Source of the DNA: Bacteroidota bacterium
GTDB lineage: Bacteria > Bacteroidota > Bacteroidia > Flavobacteriales > Schleiferiaceae
Direction of reading: 5' to 3'
Assembly (NCBI GenBank): GCA_024742495.1
Contig: JANSYJ010000003.1
Coordinates: 526,436-590,435 of the forward strand
Length of the DNA stretch: 64,000 bases
This document shows, piece after piece, positions 9,720-17,851 of the stretch. A program made the position numbers and the translations under genes. How positions within the stretch are numbered: position 1 is the stretch's first letter; each line of letters begins with the position of its first letter. Under the pieces are notes generated by a model. It was not told the origin of the DNA. It ran no database searches and saw only the letters and a list, made by a program, of their open reading frames with translations.

Positions 9720-11042
9720 ATGAATCATATAAAATTTGGCATAGCAATTATTGCTTTACTCTTTCTTACCATAGTTACTTCATGTGATCAAAAGCATTCT
9801 GATGGCTATGGACACAACCATGGAGCTGAAAAACCTACCCATACCCATGACGATGGGCACAACCACGGAACTGAAGAAAATACTCACTCTAATGATGATA
9901 GACATAGTCATGGAACAGATGAAACCGAGCATTCCGAAGGAGATGGACACAACCATGATGAAGAGGAACAACACGAAGAAGGATTGCGTCTTTCTAAAGC
10001 TCAAGCGGAGAATATAGGTTTAGAGTTTGGAGAAATGTCCTATATCAAAGTCAATGACTTTGTAAAGGCTACAGGTTCGTTGGGTTTGCCCCATAATGCA
10101 TATTCTTCCGTTTCAGCTAAAACCAATGGCATAATTAAGGGAACAAAGAAATTCGTGGAAGGAGATTTTATAAGTAAAGGTACAGTGATTGCTTATTTAG
10201 AAAATATTGATTTAATAATTACGCAACAAGAATACTTAGAGGCTAAGGCACTACTGGAGCTTAAAAGACTGGAGGTTGATCGTCAAAAAACCTTAGTGGA
10301 ATCTAATGCTGGAGTCTTAAAAAATTTACAAAATGCCCAAGCAGAGGAAGCAGTATTGGATGCCAAAACACAAGGACTTGCCAAGCAACTTTCCTTTTTA
10401 GGCATATCAACTGCAAATCTATCTGCGAGCACAATAAAACAGCAGATAGCCATTGTAGCACCAATGAGTGGCTACATTTCTAAGATTAATTTTTACAATG
10501 GAATGCATGCCAAATCTTCTGTTTCTTTAATGAATATTATTTCTTCGGAGCACTTGCATTTAGAGCTAGATGTATTTGAAAAGGATATTGCCAATGTTAA
10601 AAAAGGTCAGAGGATTAGCTATACTGTTCCCGCACTTGGACCTTCTATTTACTACGGAATAGTAAATGTTATTGGTAAGGAATTCAATCCCAATTCTAAA
10701 ACCATGCGTGTACACGGACACTTAAATGGGGTAAAACCTATCTTTATAAAAAATTTGTTTATTAACGCTAAAATTTATTTAAATGATGTTGAGTCATCAG
10801 CCCTGCCAGAAAAAGCAATTATTAAGGATGGTGCCAACAGTTTCATTTATGTCGCCAATGAAAAGGTAAATGATAGCGAATTAAAATTTGAAAAGATTGC
10901 AGTCATTACAGGGGCAACAGATGGTGGATATACCAATGTGAATTTGATTGATAAAATTCCTTTTGGAATGAGAATAGTAACGAAAGGGGCCTATTATGTT
11001 TATGCGCAATCTAAGGCTGGTGAACTAGAACACGAACATTAA
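9720..11042 (+). CDS. His-rich RND periplasmic adaptor lipoprotein (CzcB/CusB-like)
   Basis: A 440-residue adaptor for the pump encoded just upstream. The signal ends in a lipobox-like TIVTSC (C22), so it is probably lipid-anchored. Residues about 25-90 form a His/Asp/Glu-rich tract with four imperfect copies of a unit centred on DGHNHG, likely a periplasmic metal-binding arm. The barrel-sandwich, alpha-hairpin (about 165-225) and beta-barrel domains follow. It lacks the CSMHP metal domain and DUF3347 tail of the adaptor at 2043, so the two differ in role. The short gap to the pump gene implies an operon. Confidence 0.9.
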   Translation: MNHIKFGIAIIALLFLTIVTSCDQKHSDGYGHNHGAEKPTHTHDDGHNHGTEENTHSNDDRHSHGTDETEHSEGDGHNHDEEEQHEEGLRLSKAQAENIGLEFGEMSYIKVNDFVKATGSLGLPHNAYSSVSAKTNGIIKGTKKFVEGDFISKGTVIAYLENIDLIITQQEYLEAKALLELKRLEVDRQKTLVESNAGVLKNLQNAQAEEAVLDAKTQGLAKQLSFLGISTANLSASTIKQQIAIVAPMSGYISKINFYNGMHAKSSVSLMNIISSEHLHLELDVFEKDIANVKKGQRISYTVPALGPSIYYGIVNVIGKEFNPNSKTMRVHGHLNGVKPIFIKNLFINAKIYLNDVESSALPEKAIIKDGANSFIYVANEKVNDSELKFEKIAVITGATDGGYTNVNLIDKIPFGMRIVTKGAYYVYAQSKAGELEHEH

Positions 11043-11056
11043 TCAAAAAAGGAACA

Positions 11057-11656
11057 ATGTTTTTATTCTATTTTTTCATTCTTTATTTTGTAACAGTCTT
11101 TGTGCTCAAGTCCTTTCGTGTTTGGACAAAAAACAAAGTTAACCCACTCACCATTACAAAGGGTAAGGATGCCCACGGCTATAATGGGAAAGTCTTCAGC
11201 TGTATTTTGCTTATAGAATTACTTGTAGTATCCATCTATGCCTTTATTCCAAATTGGCTTGTATTTCTATTGCCTATTTGGTATTTAGAACAAGATACCT
11301 TGATTTATATCGGTTGGGGACTTATTGTTTCTTCACTACTGTTTGTTTGGCTTGCACAATTCAATATGAAGGAGTCATGGCGAATAGGTATAGATGAGGT
11401 AAACAAAACAGAATTAGTAACAGGCGGCTTGTTTACTTTTTCGCGCAATCCAGTTTTTCTAGGAATTGTTACAACAAACATTGGTCTGTTCTTAATTGTG
11501 CCTAATGCGATTAGTTTGTTAATCTTGGCTGTAACAATAGTTACTTTAAACACCCAGATTAGGCTTGAAGAAGAGTTTTTAGCAAAGGAGTTTGGCAGTA
11601 AATATTCTCAGTATAAAAATGAGGTCAGACGATGGATTACTATAAAGTTTAACTAA
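11057..11656 (+). CDS. ICMT/PEMT-family integral membrane methyltransferase
   Basis: A 199-residue membrane protein with four to five hydrophobic segments. The C-terminal signature of the isoprenylcysteine carboxyl methyltransferase and phospholipid methyltransferase superfamily is visible: SRNP near residue 133, then EEEFLAKEFG and a Y-x-x-Y element that helps bind S-adenosylmethionine. Bacterial substrates in this family are mostly unknown. It lies 14 bases after the adaptor and directly abuts the DUF3703 gene, so it belongs to the metal operon. Methylation of a lipid or thiol in metal defence is only a guess. Confidence 0.85.
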   Translation: MFLFYFFILYFVTVFVLKSFRVWTKNKVNPLTITKGKDAHGYNGKVFSCILLIELLVVSIYAFIPNWLVFLLPIWYLEQDTLIYIGWGLIVSSLLFVWLAQFNMKESWRIGIDEVNKTELVTGGLFTFSRNPVFLGIVTTNIGLFLIVPNAISLLILAVTIVTLNTQIRLEEEFLAKEFGSKYSQYKNEVRRWITIKFN

Positions 11657-12040
11657 ATGAATTATAATACCAAAATGCCTAAAACTCTTGCTCCCTACTT
11701 TAACCGAGAGTTATTAGAGTATCAAAGATGTTTTAAGGCAGGAGAACTGCAAAGAGCCTGGCATCATTTAGAAAGAGCTCATATTATTGGCCAATTATAT
11801 CCTTATCATCATAGCTACGTCCATTGGAAAATGCTCCTTTTCGGAATTCATATCAAAGACGCGAAAGAAATAGCAGGGCAAATCCCAAGACTCGTGATAG
11901 GAGGTGTTAAGTCTTTTGTAGGAAAGATACCAGTAGGTAACACAGGAGGAGCAAACATACCCCCCTTAAAATCACTTCCGGTTTCAGATGAATTGTTGTC
12001 AATTTTCAAAAAAGCAGGGATAGAAAGTTATGAGGCATAA
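11657..12040 (+). CDS. DUF3703 domain protein
   Basis: A 127-residue soluble protein, starting on the base after the preceding stop codon. Residues about 10-110 match the DUF3703 pattern as I know it, with YF-x-R-E-L, WHHLERAHI, HSYVHWKML and a final PIPVGNTGG-like element. The clustered histidines could bind a metal. DUF3703 is of unknown function and recurs in heavy-metal islands. The 3' end overlaps the CDF gene by 11 bases, which suggests translational coupling. Confidence 0.82.
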   Translation: MNYNTKMPKTLAPYFNRELLEYQRCFKAGELQRAWHHLERAHIIGQLYPYHHSYVHWKMLLFGIHIKDAKEIAGQIPRLVIGGVKSFVGKIPVGNTGGANIPPLKSLPVSDELLSIFKKAGIESYEA

Positions 12041-12917
12041 TCACAAGGATGCACTTCAAAATTCAGAGAGTAATGTAAAAGTTGCCTTCTTTCTCAATCT
12101 AGCCTTTACTATCATCGAAATCATCGGCGGTATCAGCACAAACAGTTTAGCCATTCTTTCAGATGCCTTGCATGACTTGGGAGACAGTCTGAGTTTAGGG
12201 CTTTCTTGGTATTTACAAAAACTGTCAAAAAAAGGCAGAACCAAAACCTTTTCTTACGGATACAGGCGTTATTCTTTGTTAGGTGCAGTCATTAATTCAA
12301 TTGTGCTATTAGCTGGTTGTGCTTTTATTCTGACTAAAGCAATTCCAGAACTTTTCAACCCAGGAGAAACCAACGCACAAGGCATGCTCTATCTCTCAAT
12401 TCTTGGTATAGCAGTAAATGGTGCAGCAGTTTTCAAACTCCGTAAAGGCGAATCTCTGAATGAAAAAGTTGTTTCACTTCATTTATTGGAGGACGTATTA
12501 GGGTGGGTAGCTGTATTTATTGGAAGTATTATCATGATATACCTGAATGCACCTTTCATAGATCCTATGCTATCTGTGTTAATCTCACTTTATGTCTTGT
12601 ATAATGCGTATAAAAATCTGCGTAGGAGTTTGTTTGTGATTTTACAGGCAATTCCAGAAGAAGTCTCCATTGAAAATATCAGGGAAAGACTCAAGAGTTT
12701 ACCTGAAGTAATAAATATTCACGATTGCCATATTTGGTCCATGGACGGTCAATACAATATACTTACCATTCACTTAAATTTAGACAAGGACTACAAACTG
12801 TCAGAACAATCAGATTTTAAGCAGAAGATTCGTTCTGAATTAAAAGATGCTTCTATTAATCACGTTACAATTGAATTTGAAGGGAAAGATGAAACCTGTG
12901 AGATGAAGGATTGCTAA
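12030..12917 (+). CDS. Cation diffusion facilitator (CzcD/ZitB-like)
   Basis: A 295-residue CDF antiporter that would export Zn2+, Cd2+ or Co2+ from the cytoplasm in exchange for protons. Six membrane segments cover about 15-200. The metal site shows SDALHDLGDS in the second segment and HLLEDVLGW in the fifth, both with the expected acidic and His residues. The cytoplasmic domain (about 205-290) carries HDCHIWSMDG, and the extreme C-terminus has two extra cysteines. It overlaps the DUF3703 gene and is the last gene of the island. Confidence 0.93.
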   Translation: MRHNHKDALQNSESNVKVAFFLNLAFTIIEIIGGISTNSLAILSDALHDLGDSLSLGLSWYLQKLSKKGRTKTFSYGYRRYSLLGAVINSIVLLAGCAFILTKAIPELFNPGETNAQGMLYLSILGIAVNGAAVFKLRKGESLNEKVVSLHLLEDVLGWVAVFIGSIIMIYLNAPFIDPMLSVLISLYVLYNAYKNLRRSLFVILQAIPEEVSIENIRERLKSLPEVINIHDCHIWSMDGQYNILTIHLNLDKDYKLSEQSDFKQKIRSELKDASINHVTIEFEGKDETCEMKDC

Positions 12918-13203
12918 GTTCTTTTAATATCCCGCACACCGCCATGTTCCAGATGAGCTTCCCAGAACATTTAGGACGCTAAATTGCCAAACTCCTTTTT
13001 TAAGGAACCTAATCCTTGTGCTTTTCTATTGCTCGTAAAAGCGGAGGTTTAGTTATAGTATTATCTACTTTTATTTGCTGATGGTGAACGTCCCCCATTA
13101 TTCCAAGTCTATCGTTCATATCCTTGTTGAATTTTAAGTGTAACAGCTCCCCTATTTTCAAGGATAAAACTTAGGTTTGTTAGCACCATCATAATTTTGC
13201 CCC
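12918..13203. other. Island edge, 286 bases with short gene-like scraps
   Basis: No complete gene is seen. On the minus strand a 36-codon ORF (13009-13119, ATG to TAG) reads as ordinary protein sequence, and its frame stays open upstream to about 13,170. A second minus-strand scrap of 18 codons ends at 12,916-12,918. Both could be remnants from an insertion or deletion at the island edge, or chance. The inverted pair TGTTC/GAACA also lies here. Confidence 0.35.
13192..13199 (+). promoter_or_regulatory. -7 element upstream of the glycosyltransferase gene
   Basis: TAATTTTG fits TAnnTTTG and lies five bases before the ATG at 13204. No good -33 element at 19-21 bases is seen, so this rests on the -7 box and on the same layout at other genes here. 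Confidence 0.4.
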
Positions 13204-14403
13204 ATGCAAGAGTTCTGGCATTATTTCGAACTTATTTTTCTAATCCTAATCGGCATTCAGGTTTTCTATAGCCTAATCTTTGCTTTGGCCGCCCATATCC
13301 CTCGCAAGCTTCGTCGGCATTCGGAACAGGAGCATCGCATTTGCATTTTAATTCCATCCTACAAGGAAGATGTTATCATTCTCCAAACCGCTAAACAGGC
13401 TTTAGATCTTGATTATCCCAAGCATTTAATGAATGTGGTTGTGGGTTCGGATCAGATGAAGGCCGAAACGGTTGAGACATTGCGTGAAATGGGTGCGGAA
13501 GTGGTCGTTATGAACTTTGAGCATTCAACCAAATCTAAAAATCTTCTATCTCAATTGCAGTCACAGGAAGGTGATAAATGGCCAGATTACTTTTTAATTT
13601 TAGATGCGGATAATCGCATGGATAGCAATGGATTACGGGAAACTAATACCGTTTTGCATTCCGATATCCCGGTGTATCAACTGCATCGTACTGCTAAGAA
13701 TAATAATACCAAATTGGCGGTTTTAGATGGCATTACTGAGGGTATTGCCAATAATATTTTCCGTGAAGGTCACCGTAATTTGGGCATTTCTAGCGCCTTG
13801 ATTGGCAGCGGAATGGTATTCGAAGCCAATCTATTAAAGGAAACCTTGGAGAATATTAACAAGGACTCTGCCGTGGAGGATAAATTGTTTGAATTCTATT
13901 TACTTGAAAATCGTAAAACCATAGAGTTTGTTCCGCATATTCCAGTTTATGATGAAAAGGTGTCGCAGGGCAAAAATTTCAGTAATCAGCGGAAGCGATG
14001 GATAGCAGGTCAATTTCATGCTTTTAGGGTATTCTTCTTCCCAGGTTTAAAAGCCCTGTTGAAAGGCAATATTGGCTTTTTCGATAAAATGCTCCAAATG
14101 GGATTGGTGCCTAAGCTTCTGTTTGCCGTTCTCCTTTTTATGCTAGCCTTACTGGCATTTGTTTTAAAAACGCCGCACGCAATTTGGTATTGGTATTTAG
14201 GCCTCTATGCCTTTACCCTTTTCATCTGTATTCCAAAGAGCTACTTTAAATGGAAGAATATTGGAATCCTTTTCGAATTACCCAAAGCGGCATTTTTTAT
14301 GGTCTTAGCCATTTTGCGTATTAAGCGAAATCAGAGTGTAAAGACTTTTGAGCACACGCAAAAGGAATATGTTGGGGAGGATTCTGAAAGTGAGTCCAAA
14401 TAA
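13204..14403 (+). CDS. Membrane glycosyltransferase, family 2
   Basis: A 399-residue processive-type glycosyltransferase. One N-terminal membrane segment (about 7-28) precedes the GT-A domain, with IPSYKED at about 50, DADN (D134, D136; metal and sugar-nucleotide binding) and an NQRKRW element near 263 that matches the Q-x-x-R-W acceptor motif of cellulose-synthase-like enzymes. Two C-terminal membrane segments follow (about 300-350). The likely role is polymerising or transferring sugars for an envelope or secreted glycan; the sugar is unknown. It is single, with a terminator after it. Confidence 0.85.
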   Translation: MQEFWHYFELIFLILIGIQVFYSLIFALAAHIPRKLRRHSEQEHRICILIPSYKEDVIILQTAKQALDLDYPKHLMNVVVGSDQMKAETVETLREMGAEVVVMNFEHSTKSKNLLSQLQSQEGDKWPDYFLILDADNRMDSNGLRETNTVLHSDIPVYQLHRTAKNNNTKLAVLDGITEGIANNIFREGHRNLGISSALIGSGMVFEANLLKETLENINKDSAVEDKLFEFYLLENRKTIEFVPHIPVYDEKVSQGKNFSNQRKRWIAGQFHAFRVFFFPGLKALLKGNIGFFDKMLQMGLVPKLLFAVLLFMLALLAFVLKTPHAIWYWYLGLYAFTLFICIPKSYFKWKNIGILFELPKAAFFMVLAILRIKRNQSVKTFEHTQKEYVGEDSESESK

Positions 14404-14405
14404 AA

Positions 14406-14431
14406 ATCCCGCTCGGTAAACCGAACGGGAT
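14406..14431. terminator. Bidirectional terminator between convergent genes
   Basis: ATCCCGCTCGG and CCGAACGGGAT form an 11-base stem with one mismatch around a short loop. It lies between the ends of the glycosyltransferase (plus) and RNA-binding protein (minus) genes. Confidence 0.6.
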
Positions 14432-14456
14432 CTAAGGTCAATTCTTTAAGGAAAGA

Positions 14457-14771
14457 CTAGTAACGGTCGCGACGGAATCCGCCTCCGCCACCGCCTCCGC
14501 GATAGCCTCCACCATTATTACTGCGCTCAGATTGTGGACGAGCCACTTTAACGGCCATGTCACGGCCACGCAAGCTAGCACCATTCAAGGCTTCGATAGC
14601 CTGATTTCCTTCATCATCAGAAGGCATTTCAACAAAACCAAAACCTTTTGAACGGCCGGTTTCACGATCGGTAACGATCTTTACGGATGATACTTCACCA
14701 AATGATTCGAAAGCCTCACGAAGATCATCTTCCTGAACGGCATAGTCTAAACTTGCAACAAAAATATTCAT
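14457..14771 (-). CDS. RRM RNA-binding protein with glycine/arginine-rich tail
   Basis: A 104-residue single-RRM protein. RNP2 (NIFVASL) is at 2-8 and RNP1 (KGFGFVEM) at 42-49, with the aromatic residues that stack on RNA. After residue 80 the tail is Gly/Arg-rich and ends in RRDRY. Such proteins in cyanobacteria and Bacteroidota bind RNA and are often cold-induced (family knowledge). The 5' leader contains a small hairpin and a long U-rich stretch right before the ATG, which may matter for its control. Confidence 0.93.
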   Translation of the reverse strand: MNIFVASLDYAVQEDDLREAFESFGEVSSVKIVTDRETGRSKGFGFVEMPSDDEGNQAIEALNGASLRGRDMAVKVARPQSERSNNGGGYRGGGGGGGFRRDRY

Positions 14772-14830
14772 AGAAAAAAATAAAAAAATTAAAATTCTCC
14801 CTTGTTACGGGAGCGGCCGCAAGATACAAG
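14772..14830 (-). promoter_or_regulatory. U-rich leader with hairpin before the RRM gene
   Basis: Read on the minus strand, CTCCC and GGGAG (14797-14813) form a 5-base stem with a 7-base loop. About 25 almost purely A/U bases follow, rich in U-runs, up to the ATG. No Shine-Dalgarno is present. The layout resembles an attenuator or an RNA-protein binding site. Confidence 0.4.
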
Positions 14831-14869
14831 CTTATTAGCCGCCAAGCCTACTTTTTAGAGAATTAACAA

Positions 14870-15292
14870 TTAGTTATTAATGCCTTTACGAAACCTCATT
14901 AGAAGAATGGTGAAAGTGAAGCCTATAAAGACTTCCAAGAGATTTAGCACCAAGGGTGCATAGCTGCTTAAGCCGAGATAAAGAACTATTCTTAATACTG
15001 CCATCAGGACTAAGGGCCTTAAAAACGGCTTAAAACGATCTTGAGGAATGAATATTTGACTTAAAAGGACTAGTAAAATTAAGCCATACCAGATAATGGA
15101 ATAAGCAGTAAGCTCACTCCAAAAATTTAGTTCTCCAACCTTAAATGGAGTACCTTCAGAAACCTGCTGACCGATGAACCACAATTTTGCATTCAGAAAT
15201 GCAAAAGTCAGTTCCAAAAAAATAATGGAATAATAGAGAAGCTTTATAAAGTCGGAATTAGCGACCGTCTGCCTGCAGGCTAAGTACCTCAT
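14870..15292 (-). CDS. Four-segment membrane protein of unknown function
   Basis: A 140-residue protein with four hydrophobic segments (about 17-37, 57-80, 88-110 and 113-132 from this start) and no motif I recognise. The ATG at 15292 is chosen because an earlier in-frame ATG would overlap the upstream gene by about 95 bases. Even so the overlap is 35 bases, suggesting translational coupling to the secreted protein gene at 15258. Function is unknown. Confidence 0.6.
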   Translation of the reverse strand: MRYLACRQTVANSDFIKLLYYSIIFLELTFAFLNAKLWFIGQQVSEGTPFKVGELNFWSELTAYSIIWYGLILLVLLSQIFIPQDRFKPFLRPLVLMAVLRIVLYLGLSSYAPLVLNLLEVFIGFTFTILLMRFRKGINN

Positions 15293-16169
15293 AGTCGAGG
15301 TTTTCTTCTTGGGGGTAACTAAATAAGAACACTTCCTTTTCGAGCTTGGCATTGTCGCTGTAGCTAATCTCTTCTTTTATCTTTCGTCCTTGAGCGTCGA
15401 AATTAACAATGCTTTTTTGAATTATCTCGGTATCTAGTGCCTGAAAGAATGTTTTCTCAATTTGGTAAGCCCCATCATCGCTGTATGTATAGCGGCGACT
15501 TTCCTTTAAGTGCTGCGCTGTTTGCTGCAAATCAATTATGCTTAGACTTTGTATTAAACTATCACGATATGAATAAGTGGCAATGCTTTGTAAGTTTCCA
15601 AAAGCCCAAAGCTCTTCTTTTGCCAGATTCCCATTAAGGCCATAGGAGAATTTCAAAACCTTTTGACGTTCCCCATTCAGGTAAAACTTAATCTTTACCA
15701 AACGATTAGCCCCTTCATCATAAACAAAAATCTCTTCCTTTAATTCTTGGCCCGATTTAATACTAACCCTTTCCAAAAGGTCATCATTGTATTTAAAAAT
15801 CGCGATACTTTGATTGGCCTTCGAATCTAAATTGTTGATTTCAACAATCTTATCACCCTCCAATTTAATCAGAGTCTCACTGCCATTATAACGATAGATG
15901 CGAACTTGATTTTCGCCTTCCCAAACATAGCGATCAACACCTTGCCAATAAGCTTCACTAGAAAAGAATTCTTCTTGGTAAAGAAAAGGCTCCACCTGCT
16001 TTCCTATGGAACGATAGAGCGTATCTTTGTTGGTGTTGATTTGATAATGGATGTACTCATTCCATTCCGGAACGGGACTCTGATGAGCCGTACTTATTAG
16101 CGCAGGGAACTGACCAAAGCTTGCAGAGCAGATCAGTGAAACGAGTGAAATCAAATAGGTCTTCTTCAT
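15258..16169 (-). CDS. Secreted hypothetical protein with YD-like beta repeats
   Basis: A 303-residue protein with an N-terminal signal ending in ASFG|Q, typical of Bacteroidota exported proteins. The rest is built of repeated short strands with Y-x-Y/D-x-x-G patterns, such as KFSYGLNGN, TYSYRD and RYTYSDDG, recalling YD/RHS or MORN-like sheets. No catalytic motif or sorting tail is visible. The 3' end overlaps the membrane protein gene that follows. The repeats suggest a beta-solenoid surface or periplasmic protein; this is inference. Confidence 0.65.
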   Translation of the reverse strand: MKKTYLISLVSLICSASFGQFPALISTAHQSPVPEWNEYIHYQINTNKDTLYRSIGKQVEPFLYQEEFFSSEAYWQGVDRYVWEGENQVRIYRYNGSETLIKLEGDKIVEINNLDSKANQSIAIFKYNDDLLERVSIKSGQELKEEIFVYDEGANRLVKIKFYLNGERQKVLKFSYGLNGNLAKEELWAFGNLQSIATYSYRDSLIQSLSIIDLQQTAQHLKESRRYTYSDDGAYQIEKTFFQALDTEIIQKSIVNFDAQGRKIKEEISYSDNAKLEKEVFLFSYPQEENLDYEVLSLQADGR

Positions 16170-16171
16170 AG

Positions 16172-16257
16172 TCTCAAAATTATTGAGAGTCTAAGCACCT
16201 TATTATCAACACTTATATTTCTATTAACATTGTTTTTTTAATAACTCAAAATGTTAA
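16172..16257. repeat. Two inverted repeats in a divergent intergenic region
   Basis: TCTCAA/TTGAGA (16172-16188) and TTAACATT/AATGTTAA (16224-16257) lie between the divergent genes at 16169 and 16398. They may be operator or hairpin sites. No protein can be named. The remainder of this A/T-rich gap shows nothing else. Confidence 0.3.
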
Positions 16258-16397
16258 TTATTTTTCCTAACTAACTGATTTAAAGACTTATAAATTATCA
16301 CTTTTTAGCGATTCAGCTTTTTTTTGATCTAATTATTGATAGTGCTAAGCTTTCAGAACGTATTTTTGAAGCGCAACAATGAAACAATACTCCTATT

Positions 16398-16880
16398 ATG
16401 AAGAAAATTAGTTTGCTATTCGTACTTGCTCTATTCTTTAGTGCTTGTCAAAACAATCCTGCCGAAGGAGAAGAGAAATCAGAAACTACTCCAGAGCCTG
16501 CCGCGGCAGTAGAAGAAGATCCTAATAGCCCACCAGCTGCTCCCGAAGGTGCTAAAGTGTTTTTTGCTAACCTTATGGATGGCGACACGGTAAGCAGTCC
16601 TTTTTTAGTAGAATTTGGGATTGAAGGAATGGAAGTGGAGCCTGCCGGTGAAGTAAATGCTGGTAAAGGACATCATCACATTATCATCAATAATTCTTTC
16701 ATCGAGTTTGGCGGTACCGTTCCTGCCGATAGCGTGAATATCCACTATGGTAAAGGCCAAACCAGCGATAGCCTCGATTTAATTGCAGGCAACTATCGCT
16801 TAACGATGCAGTTTGCCGATGGTTTTCATCGCTCCTACGGTGAAGCACTATCCTCTAGCATCGAAATTGTAGTTCAATAA
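16398..16880 (+). CDS. DUF4399 lipoprotein
   Basis: A 160-residue predicted lipoprotein (lipobox FSAC near residue 16) with an acidic, Glu/Pro/Ala-rich linker up to about 50. The remainder matches the DUF4399 pattern: VFFANLMDGDTVSSPF, KGHHHIIIN, and a closing LTMQFADGFHRSYG. The HHH cluster suggests metal or ligand binding, but function is unknown. The strong terminator downstream makes it a single-gene unit. Confidence 0.85.
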   Translation: MKKISLLFVLALFFSACQNNPAEGEEKSETTPEPAAAVEEDPNSPPAAPEGAKVFFANLMDGDTVSSPFLVEFGIEGMEVEPAGEVNAGKGHHHIIINNSFIEFGGTVPADSVNIHYGKGQTSDSLDLIAGNYRLTMQFADGFHRSYGEALSSSIEIVVQ

Positions 16881-16896
16881 ATCTTTGAAACAGACT

Positions 16897-16938
16897 AAAA
16901 AGGTCGCTTTAGTTTATTACTAAAGCGACCTTTTTTTT
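16897..16938 (+). terminator. Strong intrinsic terminator after the DUF4399 gene
   Basis: A near-perfect 17-base stem (16897-16913 with 16919-16935, core AAGGTCGCTTTAGT) encloses a 5-base loop and runs into eight Ts. Confidence 0.9.
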
Positions 16939-16954
16939 GGCTGATGTCTAAAAA

Positions 16955-16980
16955 AAAGCCATCCGATAAAGGATGGCTTT
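16955..16980 (-). terminator. Terminator of the T9SS-tail protein gene
   Basis: AAAGCCATCC (16955-16964) pairs with GGATGGCTTT (16971-16980). On the minus strand the hairpin is followed by a T-run, as expected for the gene ending at 17000. Confidence 0.85.
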
Positions 16981-16999
16981 CACAATTATTGTTGAAGTC

Positions 17000-17761
17000 T
17001 TATTGTACAATAATCTTCTTAGCGTTAATCTGCTTTCCGTCTACTTCTAACACTGCTAACAAAATACCCTTAGGCATATCGTTAAGGCTAATTTCGGAGC
17101 GAATTTGATTGCCACTGGCGGTATAGCGCTGATAATAAACTGTACGACCCGTTAAGTCTACAAAACTTACTACAACTTGCTCAGAACCTCTAAGGTTATA
17201 AACATTGGTGTAAAAGGTAGTACCGTCGGAATAAGAACCATCTAATACCGCTAATGAACCTTGACTGTAAAGTACATTTTCAGCTAAACCAATAGTTCCA
17301 CCATTTGGATCGTATGGTAAAGACTGACAATCGGTATTGTTTGTAGTGTCACTCTCGGTAACGCCATTCCAATTTGAACCGATGGCGAAAGTTCCACCGC
17401 AGAAATCTACATTAGTAGCCATGCCATTTTGAATGCTTAAACCACCGAAAGAGATTGAACGACTTTCGGTATCGTTAGTATTCATTGTAGTTCCCGTAAT
17501 AGAAAATGCAATTGGTACTTGCTGACCACCTTGGGTAGTAACTAGTAAACTTCCATTCAATAGCGGATAGTAGATTACGGTATCGGTAGCGCTTACTGCT
17601 TGGCTGCCTAAATTGGTGATGGTTACATCAAAATCAAAAGCTAAACCTGGACCTAAGGTAGTACCAGCGCTCGGAGATGTCATTGCAATAGACAAATCAT
17701 TTTGGGCACTAGCCACAAAAAGACTTGCGGACAAAGCTAGAGTGAGTAAAATTTTCTTCAT
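17000..17761 (-). CDS. Secreted protein with T9SS type A sorting tail
   Basis: A 253-residue exported protein with a signal peptide ending near VASA|Q. Residues about 22-150 form a CARDB-like beta-sandwich (VTITNLGS, NDTESRSI, ESDTTNNTDC). The last ~70 residues carry the type IX sorting domain, with NLRGSEQVVVSFVDLTGR, LNDMPKGILLAVL and KKIIVQ. The protein would cross the outer membrane through T9SS and be cell-bound or released. No catalytic site is seen. Confidence 0.85.
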   Translation of the reverse strand: MKKILLTLALSASLFVASAQNDLSIAMTSPSAGTTLGPGLAFDFDVTITNLGSQAVSATDTVIYYPLLNGSLLVTTQGGQQVPIAFSITGTTMNTNDTESRSISFGGLSIQNGMATNVDFCGGTFAIGSNWNGVTESDTTNNTDCQSLPYDPNGGTIGLAENVLYSQGSLAVLDGSYSDGTTFYTNVYNLRGSEQVVVSFVDLTGRTVYYQRYTASGNQIRSEISLNDMPKGILLAVLEVDGKQINAKKIIVQ

Positions 17762-17851
17762 TTTATTTAATTAAGAGTTAATTTTCAAAGGTACTTTTTT
17801 CCTCAAGTTTTTTCCAATAAACGGGGGCTATAATTTACATTTAGCGTGTTT

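Noticed and set aside
9784..10017. A 77-codon open frame overlapping the His-rich start of the adaptor gene
   Set aside because: It is a frame shadow produced by the repeated His/Asp codons; the adaptor frame is clearly the coding one.
1..13203. Conjugative element or phage carrying the metal genes
   Set aside because: No relaxase, Tra protein, integrase or attachment repeat is present in the window; only atypical base composition and edge scraps suggest transfer.
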